A stretch of 64,000 nucleotides of DNA from Phytoseiulus persimilis. Lineage: Eukaryota > Arthropoda > Arachnida > Mesostigmata > Phytoseiidae. The notes beneath the pieces were generated by a model that was given only the letters and a program-made list of their open reading frames with translations, searched no databases and was not told the DNA's origin. Positions 27,201-40,583 of this stretch are shown in pieces. Position numbers and translations under genes: made by a program. Every line of letters starts with the position of its first letter. The first letter of the stretch is position 1. The stretch spans positions 48,856,001 to 48,920,000 of the forward strand of contig CM075101.1 in NCBI GenBank assembly GCA_037576195.1, written 5' to 3'.

Positions 27201-29886
27201 CATCTCCTCAAAACGAGATCTCTATTTACCGAATGAGCTCCGCACATGTGGAGAAAATTATTCGGCGCTCGTATCTCTGTCTCCACCGCGTGTTTTTTTC
27301 TTCCATCCGTAAAAATTCATGACCTCCGATAAACTTTCGGCAGGAATCGGGATCATCGGCTCAGTCAATGTAACTCGGATTCATTGGTGAGGTTGTGTAA
27401 GGACTGAATGTAATCCGGCTACTGAACTATCTCTCCAATGCACACACGCAGTCGGAGCTCCCGACCCGCGCCTGAACACATTGCTCCGCTCCACAGCAAA
27501 TTGGAGAAGCATCGCGCCAACGTCCCTTGGCGGCTTGGAGGTGCCGACGGTGAACAAGGTCTACAGGTGGAGAGTTCGAGTTCAGCAAGCGCTCCGGGCT
27601 CGATCCTCTGTTGAGCAGGTGCAGGCGAAAGGGTATGCCCTGCTTGTGTCGGCTTGGATTTTCCCTTTCGGTCGGTCCTCTGGCTCCGGTGGGGTCGCCG
27701 CAACTTGTTCCGCGTGGTGGACGGTTGTTGTGGCGAATTGGCTCTTGTCTGTCTCCATATGGCAAGCACGCCATGCAATTCTCCCAATTGTTTCCACCCC
27801 ACAGCCGTGCGGAGTAGCTGGGTCTGCTTTTCAGGGCGGCAACAGACTCCCCTTTCCGTTTCTATGACAAACTGAGAGCTCTTCTGTTGGGCACAAGTTG
27901 CCCATCTGACAAATTTGTCTCGAAACGGTCGCGCGAACCTTCGGCAACGAAAATAAGGAGGCGACAGGGTTTGCGAGTGATTGAGAACGAGCCAGACCCG
28001 TGTAGTGATGAGCCTCTTCGGTCTCTGGATGATTTGCTCCCCTCGCTTTCTGGCTGTCGCTAGAGCGAACGTGATTTGGGAATAGGGGAACCAAACTCGG
28101 ACGAATCGAGAAGGGATCCTCTGGCCCGTCGGAGGCCGAGGAATCGATCTTTAGATCGGTTACTGAACTCCTGACGTTCGAACAGGAGAAAAATCAAATG
28201 GAAAGGGGAACGGCAGCAGAGGTTGTTGCCGTAAATCTCTGTAAAACTCGCGATTGAGCGAACCCAATCCTTAAAGGACTCTTTAGTTTCCCTGCCTTCT
28301 CGATCGCGTCTTCGTTGTTGCTGCTCCTCCTGCTGCCGCCGCTCCCCCTCCGCTGTTATCTTCAACATACTTCCTCTCGTAAAATACGAGGCGGTCGATG
28401 TGGTTCGAAGCAGCCAGACAAGAAGTCAGCCACTCCCATATTAGATCTCATCGTAAACCAGCACACGCTACGTCGTATATTTAATATATGGATGTGCTGG
28501 GCTAGTCAAATATAGCTTTCTAATGCTTCGTTAATGTGGCGTTTTATTGCTCAGCGTTTCGTGGCTTCAAACTTTCCGAAAGAGATTTTTCATTTTTATT
28601 GCGTACATGCAGACGCTTAGAACGCGCCTTGGTCTGCGTAAATAGGTCCCGATTACTGCGGCAGGGCTTCGAATTCTCTGTTCAGGTGGGCTCACCTCTT
28701 CTGAGAGCTCCGTTCGGAAGCGCCATCCGGAAGAATTATGAAGGATACACCGTATTAAGACGAGGAACTTTCTAACGAGAGCGTCTGAAAAAGTCATGCA
28801 TTTCCTCCCTGGTCTAGCCCAGAACTGATGGTCTGAACATGATGCGGCGGACTCAAAGAGATGAACTCGGCCTTGATTTTCAACGGCGAAGACGCGATCG
28901 AGGACCCTGATCAGTTGGGATTCCAAAACTGGTCTCAGCCGCGATCCGCTGTTTCCAGGTTATCCTCTATTGAAGTAGTAGAAGATTCAAGACGAATGAG
29001 AGCGGTTCCGAAAGTTCGCTGGATGGGAGAAAACACAAGTCGGTGGCGTCATCCTCTCTAGAGAAAACGCTGACAGCCAGTGATCTGCAACGTTTCTTCT
29101 CAGGCGCCGTTCCCGTGTCGGCTCCGTGCTCGGGCAGCCTTCACTCACGCTATCCCGGTGACCTTCGACTCCCGAGTCATCCGTTCATTCATCCTACTGG
29201 CTGATAGAACGAGGGTTTCGGAGTGGAGATTCCTCTGGATAGCAGACGTACTCTGGCGAGCTGAGTGAGAAAATTCGTCATCCCCGAAATGCAAAATACG
29301 AAACCGCCAAGTTCACTCTTGAAGCGCTCAGATAGCGCTCGAGATGAACATTCGATCCCGTTCGTCCGAGTGTGCGACTATCTCGAACGATGGATCGGAA
29401 CGTTCAATGGGGAGGAGCCGTTGGAGAGGTTCGTTTTTCCGCTACATCCTCTGCGCGGATCTCTGGCGGCTGCTTGACAACGGCAGCGAATGCCTTTCCG
29501 AAGTCGACCGTTGGAGAAATCGCATACACAGTTTGTGAAAGCCTGTTCTTAAGAGTCGGTCGTGATTCGAACCAGTACAGACCTCTTTATTCCTACATAA
29601 ACGTGTATATATGCCTTAGGGTCGGCGGAATCGTTGTCTCCGCGCACGATACTTTCAATGCGAAGAGCGGTCGCCACCAAGCTGCGCTGCTGGTAGCTCG
29701 CATTCCTCATCCGATCAACCTCAAGAATTCCGAGGAACAGCTCAGAGCAGGTAGCTCTCGTACCCCGTTCAAAGTTGTTGTTTTCCAGAGGGAATGGAGA
29801 GCCGCGTCTTGGAGGAGGTTCTCCCGATCGGTGACTCCGAAACGTCGACACTTGACGGATGCATAGGCATGACCAGGATTTTTCCT

Positions 29887-29897
29887 CAGGGGTGGGG
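29887..29897 (+). repeat. possible terminal inverted repeat end of the hAT relic
   Basis: CAGGGGTGGGG matches the CAGGGGTG-type start typical of hAT ends and lies about 70 bp beyond the last transposase motif. I could not find its complement on the other side (32.0-33.0 kb), nor a matching 8-bp target duplication, so the opposite end may be lost. Confidence 0.35.
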
Positions 29898-29959
29898 GAG
29901 GAGAAATGACTCAAATTTTCTTCTGTCTGCCTTTACACACCCTGAAGGAACCTCTCGTT

Positions 29960-31936
29960 CATCTTCTCCAAAACTGTTCCCAGTCATGACTGACCTCAAA
30001 TATGTATTCAACGCTCGTACACGGCTGGGAGTTCACTTCGCAGAGGAAGTCGTCACGGGTAACGTAGCGAAAGTCCGCAGAAAGAGTGCGATCCTCGGGC
30101 AGCTATCCCAGCAACATGTGTTCAGGGTATCGATCGATTGCGCTGGTCTTGCGTCTTGAGAGACATTTGCCCACTCCACTTCCCATCGTCGATACTCCGC
30201 ATGCCACATGCTGCCACTACAGCTTGAGTCGGTTTCGTGAAGAAAGGGAACCGTTTGCTGTGTCATCGAATGAGTTCTACTGTAGCGAAGGTGTAGTTCG
30301 AAAGTGCCAACGTGGATTTCATGATGAAGGTTTGAGTGCACTGTCTCGATGACATTCAAAGCGTGAGCCAAATCCTGCCATCCGCTAGTCGGGGATAAAT
30401 CCCGTATTGAGGGATACGAGAGTACTTTTCAACGTCCATCGTGGGGTGATACTCTCGATGAGTCAACCTCCCGCAGAGTCTGACGTCGAGCTCAGCGCAA
30501 ACTTTCGACGCCTTCCAGAACAGCTCTCTGAATTATCCGTCCGCATTGTCTCTCATCGATCTCAGTGCTGTTCAAATGCTCTAGATCAACCCCCGTTCCT
30601 GGAAAATGTCTCGATATTTTGAGAGCAGCTGAATCTATGTAGGAAGGGAGTGAAAAGCAAAATGTTCGATGAAGTAAAGGGACACTGCGATCTCGAGTTC
30701 ACAGACGCTCGATAGCAGCTCATTGACGCGGACACTGGACTCTCGTTGGGTGACCCATACAAACTGCTGATATTAGGAACCAAGAGCTCTTCGGATGTGA
30801 TGTATCTTCGGTTAACCAGTTGAGCTCTGTGGGTTTCAAGCCAACACGTGGCGCATAGGGGTTGGCTGGATTCCACTGCGTCTCCCAGGAGTTTGACGCG
30901 TCGTGATGAACTACTAATAAACTAGCACAAGCTCGCGACGTTGCCTGTCGTTTGCCAGATATTCGATTGCCCCGCTGAGCTTGAGAGGGCGAGATTGAGG
31001 CAATGACTTGCACAGGGGAAATACGGAGCGTGAACTTCAGTAACAATCCTCTTCCTGATAGATTTCCCGACTGCCTCAACGATCCAATCCTGCAACTGAG
31101 AACTCGTGTAGAGGGCGTTTCTTGGACCGCCCGATAGATGCTCCTCCAAACCACTCTCGTCAGCGTCGACTTGGAACCGGAGCAAGGCGCGGAAATAGCC
31201 GTCATTTGACCCACCAGCCTCCGATCGAAAACGCAGCACGTTGCCGCTTTCGTCATGACCGCGCAGCTTAAGGTTCCGCTGTCCGCAGAATAGAATTGTT
31301 TTTATCAAATCCATTCATCAAGTTTATTGTTGGCATCAATCGCGATCTGTTCCTCGATGCTTGCAGCGTCCGTGGTTGAATCGACTTCTGGTATCTGGTA
31401 AATCTCTGTGCGCATAGCACTTGATGAAATTCCAGGAATCGACTTCTGCGTCTTTGTGATACAGCTTCTTCTCGTGACTCTCGGAAGCCTCTGCAGCATT
31501 TTCGTACTCGAGATATGGCTTCGTCACGAGAGCACCAAAGAACTTCTGTTTTCCATGTGCCCGGCTGACTCACATCGGGCGAGAATGGCACAAAAGTGCC
31601 AGAACGCGCCCCTTCCTGCGTAAGTGAGATGGGAAGCACCCGTCTGTCCCGTTTGAATCAGACTCCAGAGACTGTAGCTCTCATCCCACAGCGCGTTCTT
31701 CTTGTCACAACTTCACGTACCCCCTTCTCAGAGAGAACGGACAGCTGTACAGTTTCGTCAGTCTTCACGAATCGACCCGTGTCGAGAGGAAGATTGATAA
31801 CCTCCGGCTCTTTACTACGCGATGAATCTTCGAATGGGCTGCTCTGAGCTGAGGCAGCTCTGCGCACGGAACCGGCTTCGGTGGAGGTTCCTCCCCTTTT
31901 CTCGAAAAATTGGGAGGCATCCTGCGGTCTCTTCAT
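29960..31936 (-). pseudogene. decayed hAT transposase (P52rIPK/ZMYM1-type, DUF4371)
   Basis: Broken pieces in family order on the minus strand. The N-terminus begins MKRPQDASQFFEKRG (31936) and runs to LDTGRFVKTDE. Next come HEKKLYHKDAEVDSWNF (about 31480-31430) and EEQIAIDANNKLDEWI (31350-31305). The DUF4371 core, ILFCGQRNLKLRGH to PRNALYTSSQLQDWI, runs 31300-31050, followed by CASHCLNLALSSS near 31010. Then come CATCWLETH (equivalent of C-TRWVERH, about 30850), CELEIAVSLYFIEHFAF (30700-30650), LAHALNVIETVHSNL (30370-30330) and the C-terminal dimerisation motif FATLPVTTSSA (about 30060), ending YLRSVMTG near 29990. At least five frame changes separate the pieces. After KRIVTEV the chain jumps straight to CASHC, so about 120 family residues, including an acidic catalytic block, are missing. 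It cannot encode an active enzyme. Confidence 0.85.
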
Positions 31937-31939
31937 TCT

Positions 31940-34900
31940 GGTTCTGGAGTGGGAGAGACACTGCGATGAGTTCCTGATGAGCGACTTGCTGGGTTTTGAG
32001 AGGCCGCTTCGAAAGCTCGACTTCAATAATGCGAGCTCAGAAGATTGAAGAGGGGAGGGGGAGCCTGCTCAGCCCACTCTGGCTGCGCCACTGGACGATG
32101 CTTGTAGTCCTCGGAAATGCTGTTTGAGATTGGCACGAGTGCTGGCAGCATTCTGTGTAACACACGTTTCCTGTTGATACAATCCCCGATCGCGGGAGCT
32201 TCTGGTCGACTTCGGACAGTGGGCCCGGACCAGCGGTATCCATTGCTTCACCGGTCCGTTGTTTGCCCTTCGAGTATACATCTTCCAGTGTCTCATCAGC
32301 TGACGCACATTTGCACTCTCGAACCTCGCTTGGTGAACCTACCGCAAGCCGTGCCAGCGCTACGCCTTCTCCGTTACTGCTGAAGACGCGATCAGGGGCT
32401 CCCTCATTGGCACAACAAGGTTTCTAGGAGCGGGTTCAGAATCAAATACTGTCGAGCGAATTTTGTTCGCGATAGCTATTCTGATGGCTCCGATCCGAAC
32501 TCGACCTGTCTCCCATCACTAAAGACATGGCTGCGTCGCAGTCAGGCTGTAGTCATGGAGGGATACACTGGCTTGATACGCGATCTTCGATTGCGCAACG
32601 GTCGCTCAGCTCCTGGCGATATGTCGTGCTCGCGTTCGTTTAGTCAGCTACGACTCCCGAGGCTCGACATGAATGATCGCGGGATTCATTAGGAATCCAT
32701 ACAATGCCGGCGTGACGGTTTGTGCCGGAGCTACGTGTCCAAAACCTTCGATCGGGAACCATGTATGATACAGAGTTGCACACCAACTAGGCCGGATGAT
32801 TTCGAGGAACTGAACTTTATTCGGAAGGAAGCCAAGAGCATCACAGGAGGCTACATATTCCTGTTTTGTCCCGACATGACCATGATGGAAAACTCTCGGG
32901 ATCCGTTCGTTCCAATTTCGGCGCTCGCTGGCTCCGTCGAGGAAACTGAAGCGTTCCTACACAAGCATGAAGTTGGTCTGCGTCTGGGATATGAGCTATG
33001 TCGACCCTTCCGACTGAAAACTTCCAGAGTTGGCCTTGGCTGTAGGGTGGCTATCGAGCTGACCCGCGTACGAAGCATGCCTCCGTTAATGGACTCCGGC
33101 TGAGGCCTTCCTGGAAAGATCGTTCGGAAGCGCCTGTGGGTCATCCCGGAACTTCGGCTAGCGAGGGGCCTCGTGCAAGCGGGAAATTGGCGAGCGGAGA
33201 GCTGGTTCCAAAAGAGCACATTCTCAGTCGCACTGTGTTCACCAGCCCACCGGAAGGATTCACTAACCGAAACCCGGGAAAGGCCTCAGTGGTCATGCCA
33301 TTGCGAGAATGACCGCTGATGTGCTCCCTAGAGTTCTTTCTCCGGGTATGAAGCTCCAACGAAGGCTGAGATGCGCTATTTAGCCACGATTCAGATGAGA
33401 TCCGGAGTTGTGGCAAATAATGAGCGTCAGCGCCGGGAGAAATACTTTGACCTCCCTCCCGATTCCGCAGCATTATCAGACACGACTCGTGTCACCCGAG
33501 TGCCCCGTGCATCGAGATCACGGAGATCGCCGCTACAGAACAGGACTTCGAGCCGTGGCGACACCGGCGTGACCGATGGAGCCCAGGAGCGACATCCCCG
33601 AGTTCCAACAGTCAACAGATGAGCTCGGGTTCACCACTGCATGTTTTAGGACTCACGGAAGCTAGAGATCGATGAGACTGCGGGAATCTACGACACAAAC
33701 CAGCGGCCTGGATTCGGGCATTTCCCTATTCTGAGAACCCAGTCAAAATCAGATGAAGCGCCGAGGCCGCCAGATGGCTGCTGCAGGAAATTCACATTTC
33801 AAAGCAGTCGGCACAACTCAATCTGCTGAGAGCTCCCGACGAATAGATTCCTCCTGCGTCGTGATTCGGACCCGGAGCGCAGACCGATCGTGAAAGTTCC
33901 CTTATGAAAACTTTGCGTCCTGGGCGAGATGGCGCTTGGAGGCTCGGGTTGAATTTCCGAGTGCATTTGCGTATTCCCCACTTATCCTCCGTCATTACCA
34001 GTTCGCGTCTCCATTCTCTCGCGCAGACAGCGGACAGCCATAAAGATCGAGAGATAAAGAAAAGCCCCGCGCAAGTAAACTAGCGCTGGGGGGAGCCTCC
34101 CGGCCGAGAGGGCCGACGCGCAGGCAGCGCACAGCTGAGAGTGACATTGCAGGAGAACTGTGCAATTTGCTGCAGTTTGAGGAGACGACGTTCATTCTGC
34201 AAAACGCGCACGTCGTTCCTCACTCACTTCTGCACCCCAACTTGAACCCATATTCGAGAGGCAGCCAGCTCGAGCGGGAACGAGTCAAAGTAAACGAAGT
34301 ACGAGGCTTGCGAACACACCAATGAAGGACAAGCAGCCCCGGAGACTCCGGTCCAATATCCGGTTGAAGATTTTCGACTGTTTTGCTCATGGACTCACAC
34401 TCCGGATTCCAACATTCTCGCTTCCTGGATCGGGCGACGACATACAGGGGACTAGTCTGTCTAGCCGTGCTTCTCAACTGACAGGACGATAACAACTGTG
34501 GAAAATTCAGGAATTTCTTCATCTCGGGCCGCCGCGGCTCCCACCTGGGAGGTACGCCGATGGAATCGCTCGAAGAAGACGGGGCTCTGGGCGCACCTTG
34601 GAGGAATCGTCTTCGTGTCCCCCAGAGAGCATTCAGAAACTGTGTTCAAAATCATTCCGTGTTTTTTTTTTGTACTTTCACTCAACGAAGCCCGAAACAG
34701 AGTCCAACTTTTCGGCTGGTAGTCGGGTCGACCCCGAGCTTGTGACCAGACCCACCGGGGGGGCTCCATGAACGCCCTCAAGATTCACTCAGAGAACTAG
34801 GACCTAGGTGACTTATTCCGCGCTACGCTCCTAAAACTCGACCTTGATGTACCTTCCAACCGACCGAAGCTGGAGGACTCACAGCGACATGGAAATCGGC

Positions 34901-37900
34901 GACCTCAGGAAGTCCCGATTAAAACTAGGGATACCACGACCCGTCGAGGCAAAGAGGTTGGTTTTTAGTGAGTCTGCGAGTCACACAGTACCCAAGCGCG
35001 AAACATCGGTCGCGGCTCTGCATCATGCATTTTCCACCTCTATGAAGTGAAAAAAAAATCCCGATTGCGTTGCCAGCATGTGATTCCACGGATCTATTCG
35101 TGAAGGCGGGGGTAATAATGAGTGACGAGGCATGAGGCCATGGTCTTGTGACCTTCCTCGGAAGACGCCCGTGGGTTGAGGCCGATCCGACCAATTGTGT
35201 GGAAGTCCAGAACTTGCAAACGAAGACTTATACAAACATACTCTCTCTCTCGATCACAGAACAGATAGAACACATCCGTCGTGCAAGCGCGTCGTACTCA
35301 CTAGCTCCGAAACCCAGGCTGCAATTTCGCAGTATTGCAGGGGTTACCGTCGTCTAGGCCGCGGCGTCAACCGGGTCACAGGCGCCTTAACCTAGTCTCG
35401 CCGAGTCCCCCAACACGATTTCGAGTGCGCCGGCTGTCGATCTGCTCGCTTAGCTCCGCTCGCTCGGTCGCCCAAGCTTTGACCTGACCTCACAAAGTCT
35501 CCCGACCTGCTTCAAAATCGCTCCCTGCCGGTCTGCTCGGCAGGGGACGCCGTGGTTCAGTTGACGCGCTCGCGTAATGCAGCCGGCATTCCTTACGGAC
35601 CCCCGGTGGAGGAAGGGAATTGAATGGTGTGCTGGAAAGTGGGGGAGGGGTGGGATGGGCAATCCGGAACCCTTCTCGAGGCTCGGTCAATGCTTCGCAA
35701 AGGGTTCCATTTCAGGTCGATCGTGTTGGAATGTACCGTGCACGTGCAGTTTCGAACACGCTCACAAGCACACCCAAACGATCGACCTTCAACTGCATCA
35801 TTCTTGGACGCTCGTGAATTTTCGGCGGAGGTTCATGGATGACATTATTCGACAAATTAATCCTACCAGGCCGAACACGCACACGTGTGCTGTTCAGGTA
35901 TTCATCCTCGCGTATATATTGACACAGATAAGCAAACACGAAGAAGTCAAGACGCTTCCCCTCGCGTTCAGGTCAAGTAGGGCATTAACCAGCAGGAGCA
36001 ATTAGGCTTTCGCTGTTCCAAATAAAGGCCACAGGAGTTGGTAACACGAGTCGTTCGTGCAACAGGCTGCTCGAACGGAGGTTAGTCGTTTGCACCAAAA
36101 TCACCGCTCGGTTGAGCTCTTACTTCCTCCCGGCAAGATGGGACACTTCAAGAGTCGGAAACCGACTGAGCTTGCGGTCTCAACACGTTCTCAGAGCCTT
36201 CGAGGAGCATAGCTCGGGATCGAGAGACATGCAAGAGTTCGAAAGCGATGCGAGGACCTGGAACGCGATTCCGGGAAGACAGTGCTGGACCTGGTCTGGA
36301 AGGTTCCCTGGGATCATTCAGCCGAATGGGATCAGGAGACTCCCGTCAGTGGGATTTGCTCTTTGCGGAAATTGTTTGCTCTCCGATTCGTTCTGTTTCT
36401 CCGTTCCGATTCCAGGAATCTCGAAGTTCTCATTCGATTCCCCGGCTTACTCTGCCTACGCTTCACGCAAATGCGCCTGAAATATAATAAAACGCTTCCT
36501 CCTCTCGAACAAGTCACGAAACAGGATCAGACGCTCCTTCACCAAACTGAAGGAAGGGAATGCAAAGCTTCCGAGGGAATCACTCGACGGAATTGAGCAG
36601 GAATTGAACTTCAGTGGAATCCTTGAGTCCACGAATACCTTGCACACTTTCCGGAGTTGCTCAGGATGAAACCTCGACATTTCCTTGGTCGTCGAAGCTC
36701 AACGGAGAGTCATCTTCTCACACACGTTCCCGATATCCTTCACAGCTCCGGAGGAATCTGAAACGTATTTCGCGCGTTCAGACGCTCCGGATCTGAGCCC
36801 ATTGTTTGCTTCTAGGAGGTTGGCTCTGTGGTAAAAAGAGGATTTAATTTGTATCAGAATTAAATCTGAACCATCTTAAGACCCAAGCCCACCGCCCGCT
36901 ATGGGATTTGCGAGGCGATAGGGAGTGTTACTGAAGCAATACCGAAAGGTGATCCCAGGACACTTCTGAGGGCTGGCTGAGAGGTTCAGCCGGAAAAAAA
37001 AAGAAACAAAGAAGTAGGTTGGCTCTACGATGCATTGAACAGTGATCACATGGTTGGTGCGCCCCATCGAGCCTGTTTCGTGATTCTGCGAGCGAGCCGA
37101 ACGGCGACACTTTGTTCAGCCTAGTGGAGTTCCACCGCGACTCCGTTTCCTTCTTGTCCCAACATCACCAAACGAGGAGTCTTCTTCACTTCAGCTCTCA
37201 GCAGCCGTTACGAGGGAGAGCAACGATTCGTGGTCGAACTACCCCGATCGAACTAGGAGAGCGAAAGAATCAACCAAGCAGCTTTCCCCAATGAGCAATG
37301 ATTTTGCCCATATCGATTCGGTTGGCAACCTTACCAGGTCTTGCTTCACAGCATGAGAGGCGCGACATGACGAACCAGCTGTATCGTACACGACCCAGAG
37401 CCTGGAAACTTCATATAACCCGTCGAGGGCCGTCATGGAGGCCGACAGTTCATCCTCGGCAGGGTGGTGAGTGAAGCGATGAGCTTCTCATCCGTTCGCT
37501 TTATCGATGACATGATTCGAGAGTAGAGATGAATCTCATTGCATCGCATGAATCATCACATACAGAGCTCGTATACTTGTGCGAGAGACTGGAAAACATC
37601 GGAGGGTGGCTATGAAGAATGGTGATGCCGTTTTTCCCGGGTGGCTCCATAGTTTCATTGCATTCGGCTCGGAGTATTTGCGAGGAAAAACTCCCCGAAA
37701 GCTGCGTCCCATCCCATCCATTCGGAGCGAAATGCGACGATTTTTCTCGCGGATGAAGCGAAACCAAAAATCTCCGCGGTTGCCGCGCCGCCATCGGCCT
37801 CGCCACCAGCACCGAGAACGAGAGAAACAACAACGACGACGACGAAGAGAACATCGAGCGCGGAGCGAGCAGCAGCCACAACAACAACAATGATAGCAAC

Positions 37901-39982
37901 AACAGCCCAAGCCTCGGATGGAGGCGCAGTACCCGCAGACAAAAGGTCCCGAGAACAATTCCGAAAGAGTGACTTTGAACAGACACAGTCCTGCGCGTGT
38001 GTCGAGGGCAGTGGTTCTTTGAACTCTGGGACATCGGAAGCACTCGGGAAGATAAAACTGCTCAGATTGTCCGATGCGACTCTAATTTGACTCACCAATG
38101 AAGTCTCCTCCCTGGCCATTGTTTGAATCAGCGCGCATCGTTGGCCGCGTTCCCAGACAGGGCAGAGGATAATATTTTTTCTCACTCCACGGAACTCGAG
38201 AGAGCAGCGTATTCTCTCTGTTCGAGGTGAGCTTCGGTGATCCCATTGAGGCCGACTGCGGATATTCAACGGGGATGGCTCAGATTAACAATGTTCATGG
38301 ATCGTCTGCCGTCGTTGGCAGAGCTCCTCGCGGTCCCAGACCGCGACACGAACCCGCGAGTCCCTCAATATATTTGCGGGTTTCACCTGCGGGAGAAACG
38401 CTAGCGTCCAGCCGGCAAGCTGCAAGGCGCGCTATTGCGAGAACGGAACGAATCACGAGACAAGCAACCCTCATTTTCCAAAATGAACTTGAACGACTGG
38501 CTCATGACGAGCGACCCGAATCTCAGGCAGGAAATGGATGAGGCAAGCGTGCTCCTGTTCGAACCGGGAGCAAACATGCGACGCCATCCCAGGGGAAGGC
38601 AACGCCTGATGTAATTGGGTACAATCTAAGGTGCTTTTTCTCTCAGCTTCGAATGTTCGAAACCTGCGATCGCTCAGTGCAAGCTTCCGAAGACCTCAAA
38701 CTCCCTGGAGGCCGAGCCGAGACCACCCGTTGCCGAGCGCATAGTGAAGGAAATCTCACTGCTCTGTAGATGTATGGCGGAGCAACGGTAGTTTCAGCGA
38801 CTTTCATCAAAAATCCATCTTGACGGGCGTGGTTCGGGCATTGGATCATGGAGCGGATCGATACAACCACGATCGTATGTTTTTTCACGATGGCGATTCC
38901 ACTGATCTGGAAGCTAGCAGCATCGTCGAAGGTAAGCACTCATATCCGGGCTAAAAATGGGAAAATCGATCTTCTTTCCAGCCGCTCCAGCACACGGACT
39001 GAGGTGTCGAGAATTTCGACTCCATAAATAAATGCCAGCTCATTCAAATACCTACAACATGAGACTCGATTGACTCTCCCGGAGTTCACCTGAACCCTCT
39101 CAGAATGATGCTATTCGGTGTTCCGGTCGATGCGCTCCATGCTCTGAGATGAAACTGTTGAATTAAAACACTCTTCAGGAGAGTCATTTCGGAATCAGAT
39201 TCCATATTTTTTTCAGTTTCCCTCTGGCGAGGCTGACCTCTTCTGCTCGACAATTTTTCTTACGATGAGGAATTAGCAGGTCTCTGATTCCGATAAGACG
39301 CCGTCGACGTGATCAAAACCGATGAACGCCGATTCAGATGGTTGGATGGAGATTCTTCTTAATTTGCCGTCTGTAATCGATCAGAGGGGCCGCAGGCATT
39401 GGCGCTGGAGAATTCGGAATCGCATGCATCCGAATGTAGTCGAGGATGAGTCAGGGGGAAATTTCCGAGGACGCTCCTGGATGTTTCAGATATCGGGTCA
39501 GACTCCTCCGGCGTTCCGTGGATCTCTTTCGAGTTTGCCTCTCCGGAAGCGATATTTCTCCTAAGGATTGCGACAATCCTCCTGATCCGGGATCGGCGTC
39601 AAGCGCGGACCTTCAGTCCATCCTCTCATTCGGGAAGCGGCGGGTGGGTGCTACGATCCGGAGTGTTTCATCATCTGGAGCGATCTACTTCCCCTGAAGC
39701 GATGGTCACAGCGGATTCAGATTTACTCCACGCCTCCCAGTATATGTGTCGACTGTTGGTCGAGTGCGAACAGCTCAGCACTGCCGTGAAACCAGTTCGC
39801 AGGACTGCCAGAGGAGCGAAGAAAATAAACCGCTCCATGAACTTCCTTGCTCCCTGTTCCCTCTCATCGACAGAAATTCAGGACAAGACAAGCATCGCTT
39901 AGAACATTCCTGCATGTGTATCGCTGCTTCGATGGAATTCTCCGGAACGGAGAACAACGTGGTCCGAGGGTTAGGGTCCGAC
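31940..39982. other. no gene recognised; trinucleotide repeats near 37.8 kb
   Basis: To the right of the hAT relic, a minus-strand frame (32069-32308) continues close to its N-terminus but shows no family motif. The rest has only short frames, apart from the ORF-rich trinucleotide region at 37501-38269. Confidence 0.5.
37826..37900. repeat. CAA/CGA/CAG trinucleotide-rich tract
   Basis: Interrupted runs of CAACGACGACGACGA and CAGCAGCCACAACAACAACA. The reverse strand reads as poly-Val, poly-Leu or poly-Ser depending on frame, which is why three long minus-strand frames (140-204 codons) overlap here. I take these frames as a by-product of the repeat. Confidence 0.8.
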
Positions 39983-40583
39983 AAGCCGAAAATTCGAACC
40001 CGAAACGCATGAAGCCGAAAAATCGAGCCCGAAAAGCATGAAGCCGGAAACCTCCTCTCCCAACGGCGGAGTGTTCGGGACTGGTTTGGCGGGATGGGAT
40101 TTCTGTATCGTTTCGTCGATCTGTACCTTTGTGAGACTCATTTGGATGACACGCACCTGCTGCGAAGAATCAGTGTTTCGATGCCGGTTTCCCCTCTTCG
40201 GTGGGAAAGAACAAGGTGTTGTAACAGCGTATTCTGCGAATAGTACTGGAGCTGGAGGTGAAGATTCCTCTTCAGTTCTAGCGAGTTGACCTCGGATACT
40301 TCAATATTCGCGCTCAGCAGATTGCTTCCTGTAGCAGCTACACCTTTGCTCAGTTCGAACTAGGGACCGTAGATGCGGAACAGCGAGGACGGAAGCGAGG
40401 CAGAAGAAGTGGGTAGGCTGAGCATAACGAAGGTGCAATTCCTCCCCGCTAAGCCAGTCCCAACCGCTCCGCTGTTGGGAGAGGAGGTTTTCGGCTTCAC
40501 GCTCTTCAACTTTATGCCTTTCGGCCTCATGCTTTTCGGGCTCGATTTTTCGGCTTCATGTATTTCTGGCTCGATTTTTCGGC
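39983..40583. repeat. fold-back element with 29-bp minisatellite arms
   Basis: The arms are inverted. The left is about 39983-40105 and the right about 40430-40583, separated by about 325 bp of single-copy sequence. Each arm carries tandem 29-bp units (GAAGCCGAAAAATCGAGCCC, then GAAAAGCAT), about two on the left and three on the right. Each is followed by a matching inner block containing CCTCCTCTCCCAAC and a GGGACTGG motif. Outer ends show no clear target duplication. A fold-back or MITE-like DNA element is the likeliest identity. Confidence 0.8.

Larger units (their letters stand above)
13454..29886. other. long stretch without recognised genes
   Basis: Open frames reach 185 codons (minus, 15808-16365), 166 codons (plus, 17517-18017) and 202/180 codons (minus, 21113-21755). 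None shows a known domain. At 27419-27867 both strands are open for 110-128 codons. Simple sequence includes C12 tracts at 16569-16580 and 18248-18259, a CTG-rich stretch at 21775-21812 and a GCT/CCT-rich stretch at 28310-28350. TATATAAA at 20618-20625 has no supported gene behind it. Confidence 0.5.

Noticed and set aside
37655-37900. Poly-Val and poly-Leu stretches on minus, looking like membrane segments.
   Set aside because: They are direct translations of the CAA/CGA trinucleotide repeat, and each frame gives a different hydrophobic run.
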